This document shows, one piece after another, positions 56,520 through 64,000 of a stretch of 64,000 bases of DNA. Origin of the DNA: Prochilodus magdalenae. Lineage: Eukaryota; Chordata; Actinopteri; Characiformes; Prochilodontidae. The first letter of the stretch is position 1. The number at the start of each line of letters is the position of its first letter. The DNA lies in NCBI GenBank assembly GCA_024036415.1, contig JAMWET010006551.1:57501-121500 (forward strand), read 5' to 3'. The notes beneath the pieces were generated by a model. The model made no database searches and was not told the DNA's origin. It saw nothing but the letters and a program-made list of their open reading frames with translations. The position numbers were made by a program, and so were the translations under genes.

Positions 56520-56930
56520 GCTCAATTTAAGATAATCCTTTATTAGTCCCACAGTGGGGAAATTTAGTGTTACAGCAGCAAAGTGATAGAAAAAAATTCT
56601 ATATGTGCAGTTGAACTAAATGTTAACCGGTACATGTAAAGTGTAAATTTAGTTACTGGATTATATACACACACATTACTATACATACCGTATATATTCA
56701 GGAAGGTCAACCAACTAAAAATACTAGAGATGCACCAAATGTTCAACAACCAAAATGTCGCTGTAACTCTGCGGTATCTGGGCCAAATAGATGTTGTAAA
56801 TATGTGGGCCACTTTTGGCTCACAGCAGATTGCCTGTGGTGACAGTGGGCCTGCCGTTTTTATGTTCAGTAAGAGACACATCCACCCTGGCAAATGATCA
56901 CAGATCACAATGTGGTAAATGTTATTGACA
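56520..56930 (-). mobile_element. LINE 3' end fragment
   Basis: On the minus strand the lower end reads CCCCACTGTGGGACTAATAA AGGATTATCTTA, the 3' terminus style of fish LINEs. The rest is a degenerate 3' untranslated part. Confidence 0.5.
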
Positions 56931-56986
56931 TTTGAAATTGATTCTTAAGAGGGTTTCCCCTGAGGAAAGGCAGTCTTCTATTAGAG

Positions 56987-57081
56987 CTACAATAAAAGAG
57001 ACGTCATGAGGATCAGGATGATGGACTCGAGCCCAGTCTTCAGCAAACACACGCCAGCAGCAACAGAGGGAGCCACTGAAT
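56987..57081 (-). CDS. Candidate transmembrane exon with intramembrane lysine and short tail
   Basis: Downstream of the V exon at 57840, a TTTCAG acceptor at 57082-57083 opens a frame in phase 1 reading DSVAPSVAAGVCLLKTGLES then IILILMTSLLL and a TAG stop at 56987-56989. Phase 1 entry completes GAT (D) exactly as in gene A. The segment is a hydrophobic span interrupted by K (and E) with almost no cytoplasmic tail. The CLLKTG arrangement resembles T-cell receptor alpha/delta-type spans, where the basic residue pairs with ITAM adaptors. Seen: splice site, frame, stop. Inferred: membrane span and adaptor pairing. It may be a chance frame; no expression evidence is available. Confidence 0.42.
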
Positions 57082-57179
57082 CTGAAACACAAAACAAACC
57101 CCCCACTGATGTAGTAAATACATACAGCAACAGCAAGAACTGTCCAAAAAAATTAAAAGTTTATATAACTTGTATATTG

Positions 57180-57730
57180 TCTGTACGGCTGTCAGGAACA
57201 AAGCACTGGACTCGACACGTGCAGAGCTGAAACCCAAAGGAGGCTTGTTTGACAAGTCGATAGTCAAGCACAACAGCAACTTCCAGGCAAGCATAACAAA
57301 AGGTCGTGCAGGGTCGTAGACAGTGAGACAGGCGGAGGTCAAAAACCAGGAAGTCAAACAAACCAGCCAACAGAATCAGAGGGGAAATGGGGAGAATAGT
57401 CAGGAACACAAAAGGAGAGTTAAAAACCAGCAAGGATCAGAATAAGGCAGGCTGAACCAAAGGAGGAATCGAGAGAGCGAAAGTCAAAGATAAAGGGAAG
57501 TCGAAACCAGGAACAGTAACAAGAAAGGGAAAGGAGGCGCGCTCAGAATCGTGAACTGGGTTTGGCAAAACTTCACAACAGGCGCGTGCATGTGTTTATA
57601 ATCAGGTGTGTAATAGGCGGCAGGTGTAGATGCAGCTAGACTGTGAAGGATTGGTTGACTGGGGACATGTGAGTGTGAGGTCACCAGATAGTGCACTCTG
57701 GGAAATGGAGTCCAGGAGATATTCACCATG
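57180..57730. repeat. Unclassified interspersed repeat, copy 2
   Basis: Rich in GTCAAAAACCAGGAAGTCAA-like AG-rich phrases, then TTTGGCAAAACTTCACAACA and GTTGACTGGGGACATGTGAG; matches 52195-52530. It lies between the gene E V exon and the candidate lysine-bearing transmembrane exon. Confidence 0.6.
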
Positions 57731-57839
57731 AAGGTGGAACAGATCTTAGAGCCACTCGGTATTGTACATGGCTAAATGAAATTCAGAGAATTAACTACAG
57801 TGTGTTTTCTCTCACCGGCTGATGTTCTGTAAAACTTAC

Positions 57840-58136
57840 CGGACACAAAAAGTCTGTACAGAGCGACAACAGTATCTACTTTTTCAGACACTCTGGCTTC
57901 ATACAGTCCACTATCACTCTTTTGTAGGTTCTTCAGGGTCAGACTGTAGGTTTTATTACTGAACTCCGCTCGGCCTTCATAACCAGGATACTGTGTAGTT
58001 TTATTAGTATCCTTATAATATTTTAGAATATTATTTTCTTTGCCAAACATCCAGGAGAATTCATCAAACTCCGGTACAGGACGCTGTATGTCCAGTTGAA
58101 CGGATTCACCAACCGATCTGACCACAGGCCTGGACA
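57840..58136 (-). CDS. Gene E (or gene D second domain): V-type Ig domain
   Basis: A 297-bp phase 1-1 exon with a long CT-rich acceptor (CTCTCTCTACAG) and GTAAGT donor. It reads GESVQLDIQ (B), DEFSWMFGKENN (C), GRAEFSNKTYSLTLKNLQ (E), DSGLYEARVSE (F), ending ALYRLFVSG. No cysteine; two NKT sequons. The usual DRVEF has become GRAEF. No signal exon was found in the 2.9 kb to the gene D V exon, so it may be the second V of a two-V receptor or the remains of a separate gene whose first exon was lost when the 39-bp minisatellite expanded. Confidence 0.88.
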
Positions 58137-58929
58137 CTGTAGAGAGAGAGATTAGAATAAGAGAATTAGAATTAGGATAATAAAGTACAAGAATTATTTA
58201 GTTATAATAAGATGGTCTTTTTTATGATTTGATACTGTGTCCGCCCTTTTTGACCAAAAGGACCCTGGTTCTTGAACTGGTTCCATTCAGGCTTTGTAGA
58301 ACCTTGGTGTTATCCAGGGAACCAGTCTACATTTGCATCAGAATCAATGAACGCCAAAGGATATGCCATCAGCATCAACAGAGGGTGGTGCACAGCGGTA
58401 GTAAACAGTAGGACCAAGATGGCGGAGCGTATAGATGTCCTGTGAGCATGTGGGCTGCTATGTTTGGGCCAGTTGTTTGTTTATATCCAGAAAGCAAGAA
58501 CAGATGAACTACTGTAGAAAAGATGCAGAAATGGTTCTCCAGCAGACCAACTTGTGCTGAGGAACCTACAGTTCTTTGGTTCCAGCCAGGAACTGTCACA
58601 TCCTGCCTTGTCTTGTACATGTTTGTCTGTTTTCTCTGGTTTTCGCTTTCTTGTCACTTCCATGTGCCATTTTTTTGTTCTGTTTTGTTTTTCTTGTCTT
58701 GACCCCATGTGACCGGATCAAACTTAAGCAGATTTGTTTTTAAAGAAATAAGCATAACAAGGTCACCTTAGGTACTAGTACTGGACAAGAACCCATTTCA
58801 CATTGGCTATATGGAATTGTAATGAATTAAAAAATTCCCTTAAGGTTTTAATGGCATTTAGACTGGCCCTGGTGCTTGCTTCATAAGTGGGCCAGATATG
58901 GTTTCCGGGAATGTGAAATAGAAGAGGTT

Positions 58930-60625
58930 TGAGCAGTCTGTAATGTTCTGGTGGTCAGTCTGTGCAGTTAGGAAGTTTGTAATGTTCTGGTGGTCAGTCT
59001 GTGAACTTAAGTGGTCTGTAATATTCTGGTGGTCAGTCTGTGCAGTCAAGTAGTCTGTAATGTTCTGGTGGTCAGTCTGTGCACTTAAGCGGTCTGTAAT
59101 GCTCTGGTGGTCAGTCTGTGCAGTTAGGAAGTTTGTAATGTTCTGGTGGTCAGTCTGTGCACTTAAGCAGTCTGTAATGCTCTGGTGGTCAGTCTGTGCA
59201 GTTAGGAAGTTTGTAATGTTCTGGTGGTCAGTCTGTGCACTTAAGCAGTCTGTAATGTTCTGGTGGTCAGTCTGTGCAGTTAGGAAGTTTGTAATGTTCT
59301 GGTGGTCAGTCTGTGCAGTCAAGTAGTCTGTAATGTTCTGGTGTTCATTCTGTGCACTTAAGCAGTCTGTAATGCTCTGGTGGTCAGTCTGTGCAGTTAG
59401 GAAGTTTGTAATGTTCTGGTGGTCAGTCTGTGCACTTAAGCAGTCTGTAATGTTTTGGTGGTCAGTCTGTGCAGTTAGGAAGTTTGTAATGTTCTGGTGG
59501 TCAGTCTGTGCACTTAAGCGGTCTGTAATATTCTGGTGGTCAGTCTGTGCAGTCAAGTAGTCTGTAATGTTCTGGTGGTCAGTCTGTGCACTTAAGCGGT
59601 CTGTAATGCTCTGGTGGTCAGTCTGTGCAGTTAGGAAGTTTGTAATGTTCTGGTGGTCAGTCTGTGCACTTAAGCAGTCTGTAATGCTCTGGTGGTCAGT
59701 CTGTGCAGTTAGGAAGTTTGTAATGTTCTGGTGGTCAGTCTGTGCACTTAAGCAGTCTGTAATGCTCTGGTGGTCAGTCTGTGCAGTTAGGAAGTTTGTA
59801 ATGTTCTGGTGGTCAGTCTGTGCACTTAAGCAGTCTGTAATGTTTTGGTGGTCAGCCTGTGCAGTTAGGAAGTTTGTAATGTTCTGGTGGTCAGTCTGTG
59901 CACTTAAGCGGTCTGTAATATTCTGGTGGTCAGTCTGTGCAGTCAAGTAGTCTGTAATGTTCTGGTGGTCAGTCTGTGCACTTAAGCGGTCTGTAATGCT
60001 CTGGTGGTCAGTCTGTGCAGTTAGGAAGTTTGTAATGTTCTGGTGGTCAGTCTGTGCACTTAAGCAGTCTGTAATGCTCTGGTGGTCAGTCTGTGCAGTT
60101 AGGAAGTTTGTAATGTTCTGGTGGTCAGTCTGTGCACTTAAGCAGTCTGTAATGTTCTGGTGGTCAGTCTGTGCAGTAAGGAAGTTTGTAATGTTCTGGT
60201 GGTCAGTCTGTGCACTTAAGCAGTCTGTAATGTTTTGGTGGTCAGTCTGTGCAGTTAGGAAGTTTGTAATGTTCTGGTGGTCAGTCTGTGCACTTAAGCG
60301 GTCTGTAATATTCTGGTGGTCAGTCTGTGCAGTCAAGTAGTCTGTAATGTTCTGGTGGTCAGTCTGTGCACTTAAGCGGTCTGTAATATTCTGGTGGTCA
60401 GTCTGTGCAGTCAAGTAGTCTGTAATATTGTGGTGGTCAGTCTGTGCAGTCAAGCAGTCTGTAATGCTCTGGTGGTCAGTCTGTGCAGTTAGGAAGTTTG
60501 TAATGTTCTGGTGGTCAGTCTGTGCACTTAAGCGGTCTGTAATATTCTGGTGGTCAGTCTGTGCAGTCAAGTAGTCTGTAATATTCTGGTGGTCAGTCTG
60601 TGCAGTCAAGCAGTCTGTAATGTTA
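58930..60625 (-). repeat. 39-bp minisatellite with uninterrupted minus-strand frame
   Basis: About 43 units of 13 codons on the minus strand, HQNIT(D/N)xLxAQTD. Three unit types (DRLS/DCLS, DYLT, NFLT) alternate, giving a higher-order period of 78 bp in most of the array. 39 is a multiple of 3, so the frame stays open for 651 codons together with the LINE-like head at 60640-60813 (TTSLWNSLYPKAIRALDTS). Every unit carries an N-I-T sequon. It lies in the intron between V exons at 61024 and 57840. I annotate it as a repeat, not a gene. Confidence 0.95.
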
Positions 60626-60629
60626 GACG

Positions 60630-60820
60630 CTTGGGTCAGAGGAGCATGAGGTAGAATGACTGTCGGAGGAAGTGAGGTGTCTAGAGCTCTGATGGCCTTG
60701 GGGTATAAACTGTTCCATAAACTGGTGGTCCTTGATTTCACACTCCTGTATTGTCTGCCAGATGAGAAAAGTGTGGAGAAGTTGTGTTGCACCAAGAGTG
60801 AAAGCTTCTGCACCTGCTGA
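60630..60820 (-). mobile_element. LINE ORF2 C-terminal remnant flanking the 39-bp array
   Basis: HNFSTLFSSGRQYRSVKSRT then TSLWNSLYPKAIRALDTS resembles the last residues of LINE ORF2 (R.RT.RL.NSFYP.AIRLLN). The minisatellite begins where this ORF would end. Confidence 0.55.
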
Positions 60821-61023
60821 ACCCCAGAGCGAATTGCAGAGACCGGTGCTATGGACCACTACAGTCCTCCAAAACAGCTTTCACACTTTACCAAACTTAT
60901 TCGGATCTCTAGGTCTTACTCCAGCCTTGGAAAACAGACTATGCTCTTTACAATAGCATATAACTGCAGTGCATGTAAACACACTCAGTGCACCATCACT
61001 GACCGTCGTTCTATAAGACTTAC

Positions 61024-61314
61024 CCCAGAGCTGATACTTAGTGATGACTGTGTCTTGTGTGTCAGACGCTCTCGCTTCATACAGTCCACTATCAGTGTTC
61101 TGTAGGTTCTTCAGGGTCAGACTGTAGGTTCTATCATTAAACTCCACTCTGTCTTCATAACCAGCATTTGGTGTAATTTTTTTAGAATCAGAAAAATATT
61201 TTATAATATTATTAGTTCCGTTAAACACCCAGATTAAGTCATCAAACTCCGGTACAGGAGACGGTATGTCCATCTGAACAGAATCTCCAACCCATCTAAA
61301 CACGTCACTGGACC
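61024..61314 (-). CDS. Gene D exon 2: V-type Ig domain
   Basis: A 291-bp phase 1-1 exon with acceptor CTTTCTACAG and donor GTAAGT. It reads GDSVQMDIP (B), DDLIWVFNGTNN (C), DRVEFNDRTYSLTLKNLQ (E), DSGLYEARASD (F), ending TKYQLW. No cysteine. One sequon (NGT). It is two codons shorter at its end than the other V exons, which alters the G strand. Otherwise closest to the gene A and gene C V exons. Confidence 0.9.
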
Positions 61315-63755
61315 CTGTAGAAAGTGAAGGAAAGAGAGAGAATTTATCGGAATGAGATTCTTATGTTGTGATTGCTTTATCATGCTTTAGTACTGTGTGA
61401 AATGCTAATGCCTTATTAAAACGTGTAATACATACAGTGGGGACAGGCGGGTATTAATATTTCTAGCGCTGTATGTTTGTTTGGGTTATTTAATATACAG
61501 ATCTATACATACAAATTTTTATTGACTTTGCAAGTGTAACTAAGTTACACATCATCTACAGAGACACACCCTAGTGCATTTAATACACAGCTACGGCTTA
61601 TTTACTGAATCTGACATATTGAAATTAAACTGTGTTTTGGATTTTTCCCCAGTGCGGAAAGAAAATAGAGAGACTTTGTGCAGTTAAATGAGCAAGACAA
61701 GCGACATTAGTAATATTTATCTTTTAACATTTTTTTTCACTGTTGGCTAAGTATGTGTTAACATGTTTTCACTCAAAACCAATAAAACACAATAGAAACA
61801 AGCAAATAAATCAGAAAGCTAACTTCTCTTTCAACCTGCACAGATGTATACACCTCTAAATTATTGGTTCCTCTAGGTGTGCAGGTTCTGGGTTTGTGTT
61901 GGTTCTGTTTGATTATCTACACTACTGGACCCATGTCTCCCAAACTCCAGATCAGATATTGTATTAGATCTGTGTATTTAGAAAATCACTAATGACCTCC
62001 AGAAGCCTGTTTTTAGAACCATGCTCGCTGTGCGTTTCACCCCAGCCACCGCTCGCCAGTCTCTCTGTAGGTCACTCGAGGTCATCTTACGGTGGGTAAG
62101 GGACATTGGAATGAGGTGGTGCTCATCACGGTCAGTAGAGAGGGGGTTTGGCCCTCTGCCAGTCTGTAGCTGTGTTGTCCTGTGTGTTTGCTGCTGGACC
62201 TTGTTCTTATGAAGCTCTGTGTTTGAAATGTTCAGAACGGAAGGAACCTGACTCTCACTGTATCCAGTAGAGCTAGAACTGAACCTTCGGTTCCTCACTG
62301 AGAACCTTTCTCTTTAGCGCTGTTGGTCTGTAGGCGTATGTTGACTACACTAAGTGTTTGGGTGGTGCTAGCGCTGCTTCCAACACCCAGCCTGTTCTAT
62401 GAGAAGAGAACAGTAAGGACAGCAGCAGTGGGTTTAAGTAGAAGGAGGCGTGTCTGTGAAGGAGTACTCTTCAGAATGACTGCTGTACATGTGGTGATGC
62501 TGATGGAGCGGTCTCTTACCGTTATATATATATATTATACAGCCCTGTAAATAAATATGAGCTCCCTCAATTTCTCCACATGTACAGCAAGTTCTCAGTG
62601 AGGAACCGAAGGCTGGGTTCTAGCTTTACTGGCAGATACAGTGAGCGTCTGGTTCATAAGAACAAGGTCCAGCAGCAAACACACAGGACAACACAGCTAC
62701 AGACTGGCAGAGGGCCAAACCCCCTCTCTACTGACAGTGATGAGCGCCCCCTCATTCCAATGTCCCTTACCCACCGTAAGATGACCTCAGGTGACCTACA
62801 GAGAGACTGGCGAGCGGTGGCTGGGGTGAAACGCACAGCGAGCATGGTTCTAAAAACAGGCTTCTGGAGGTCATTAGTGATTTTCTAAATACACAGATCT
62901 AATACAATATCTGATCTGGAGTTTGGGAGACATGGTTCCAGTAGTGTAGAGAACCAAACAGAACCAACACAAACCCAGAACCTGCACACCGAGAGACACT
63001 GATCAGTTACAGGCGGGCTCTTACATTTTCCAGAGTACATACATAAAATGTACATTAAACAGTATGCAGCCTAGTTCTCCTCACAGTGCTGTTAATCCAT
63101 CAATCTAACAAGGTGGAAAGAAATGGAGTTATGAAAACGTAATGCATGTGGTTTCACATTTGAAATGTCTCGTCCTCCATCTCATCGTATTACACCCTTC
63201 CGTTACATCACACGCTCAAATTCCCCCTCTTTTTTTGGGGTTTCCTGTAACCAAGCTCTGTAAAACAAGCCTTAGACGTGGACTAAATGTTGTTCAGTTA
63301 TAAATTATGCTATATTTATTACTCATCTATTTTATTAATACCATGATATATTTTATATAGGTTAGTTACTGATTGAAAACACACGGCTTAGCCAGGTCGA
63401 CTCTCCTCGCAAGCATCACACGTGGACAACAATACACAAGGCGGACTACCCTTCCTGTACTTTACTAACCCAGCTCATCTGAGACATAAAGAGGAGTCTA
63501 CGTATCTCACCGCGTATATTAAACAATATATATAAATATATATACACGTTATAGTTTTAGCAGAAATTCAGTTTAGGCACTTTCAGGTCAACCTGCACCT
63601 GTGCTACAGTCACTCGAGCTCTGTATGACTGACGCCCTTAAAACTTACACACCATCATACATCTACCCTCTATAGTGATGAAGATCAGAGAACTGTTTAC
63701 CTGAGATTAAGGCCAGAGTGGACAGGGCAAAGGTCAGCTGCAGCAACATCATCAT
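61024..63755 (-). CDS. Gene D: SLAM/CD2-family-like, signal and first V exon
   Basis: Signal exon 63701-63755 and V exon 61024-61314 join in phase 1. The next recognisable exons in the same direction are another V at 57840-58136 and a candidate transmembrane exon at 56987-57081, all in phase 1, and no second signal exon was found between the V exons. Two readings fit: one gene with signal-V-V-TM, or gene D truncated after its V and gene E missing its start. No C2 domain of the gene C kind was found between 57 kb and 63.7 kb. The intron between the two V exons holds the 39-bp minisatellite. Confidence 0.6.
61315..61875. other. Gene D intron 1, 3' part
   Basis: No coding signal; pyrimidine-rich acceptor of the V exon at its lower end. 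Confidence 0.4.
61876..62990. repeat. Large palindrome with ~400-bp arms in gene D intron 1
   Basis: Left arm 61876-62306 and right arm 62587-62990 are inverted near-identical copies (outer ends GGTGTGCAGGTTCTGGGTTT and its complement), separated by about 280 bp. Each arm encodes outward-reading frames with LTHRKMTS(S/G)DLQRDWRAV then AGVKRTASMVLKTGF, the helix-turn-helix-type N-terminus of a Tc1-type transposase. Confidence 0.85.
62991..63700. other. Gene D intron 1, 5' part
   Basis: AT-rich, no coding signal. Confidence 0.4.
63701..63755 (-). CDS. Gene D exon 1: signal peptide
   Basis: ATG at 63755 is the first of three in a row; the exon reads MMMLLQLTFALSTLALIS and ends with a phase-1 GTAAAC donor. 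Length and splice phase match genes A and C, but the sequence is more divergent (LTFALSTLALIS rather than LIFLLLSLVSIS). Which of the three ATGs is used cannot be decided here. The 5' flank has AACTTCCTGTTT near 63806-63817, an ETS-type core on the minus strand. Confidence 0.75.
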
Positions 63756-64000
63756 CGTAGGGACCGCGACACACGTCGTCTTTAACAGCGAAGGAGCAGC
63801 AAAGGAACTTCCTGTTTGCTGTATTCTACACTTACTACAGCGGGGGAGGACTGTGGAGAAGACGTGACGACCAAGTCGGATTTTAGACGTCTTGTGGGTG
63901 ATTGATGATTAAGTTTAATGGCGTATTTTAAAGTTGAGTAAGTTTCCTTTGGTATGAGGTTATGAGGGTCTCTGGTTTCTTTTTTTTTTGTGGGTTGGGG
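63756..64000. promoter_or_regulatory. 5' flank of gene D
   Basis: AAAGGAACTTCCTGTTTGCT at 63801-63820 carries back-to-back GGAA/TTCC (ETS-type) cores close to the start codon, comparable with the GGAAGT sites of genes A and C. No TATA box is visible in the nearest 100 bp. Confidence 0.35.

Noticed and set aside
58858..60813. 651-residue open frame as a secreted or mucin-like protein gene
   Set aside because: No signal peptide, the frame is explained by a 39-bp unit, the opposite strand is also largely open, and its head is a LINE remnant.

Overview
This looks like a vertebrate nuclear genome window, most likely from a teleost (ray-finned) fish. Introns with GT/AG borders split immunoglobulin-superfamily exons, there is no operon-like gene packing, and the intergenic DNA is full of Tc1/mariner, hAT, LINE and SINE debris, long (TA)n/(CA)n tracts and minisatellites typical of fish. 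The repeat families point to an otophysan, possibly a characin or catfish, but that is a weak inference.

The only host protein genes I can support are a head-to-tail family of SLAM/CD2-like cell-surface receptors, all on the minus strand. Each begins with a small signal-peptide exon followed by a V-type Ig exon of 291-297 bp, all joined in phase 1. The V domains lack the usual disulfide cysteines (VQLDI and DSGLYEAR stand where V-L-C and D-Y-C normally are), as known for the membrane-distal domain of the CD2/SLAM family. From left to right: gene A (8915 down to 2136: signal, V, damaged C2 region, transmembrane exon); gene B (25000 down to 21737: signal and V only); gene C (44405 down to at least 33929: signal, V, C2, TM and three tail exons, two of them carrying TxYxxV switch motifs); and genes D/E (63755 down to 56987: signal, V, a second V, and a candidate short-tail transmembrane exon with a lysine). 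Together they suggest a locus making lymphocyte or myeloid adhesion/signalling receptors, perhaps with both inhibitory/switch and adaptor-coupled forms. Duplicated upstream blocks and ETS-like GAGGAAGT sites suggest the copies arose by tandem duplication including their promoters.

The rest is mobile and repetitive DNA. At 9.5-11.1 kb there is a minus-strand LINE with a readable YADD reverse-transcriptase core. At 11.2-13.2 and 44.9-46.2 kb are two arrays of the same 32-bp minisatellite, which can be traced to a reverse-transcriptase segment of a LINE. Tc1-type elements lie at 15.06-16.80, 18.6-20.3 (with a LINE inside), 25.66-26.12, 28.2-29.5, 49.7-50.2 and 52.6-53.9 kb. An hAT-type element with a perfect 8-bp target duplication is at 32.8-33.9 kb. 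Other minisatellites lie at 35.9-36.8 and 58.9-60.6 kb, and a large palindrome is at 61.9-63.0 kb. A Tx1/L1-like LINE 5' part is at 50.5-52.3 kb.

Two stretches (3.6-6.4 kb and 11.4-13.0 kb) are full of small insertions and deletions relative to clean copies elsewhere in the same window. They look like poorly corrected long-read gap filling, so apparent gene damage there, especially in the C2 exon of gene A, should not be taken at face value.
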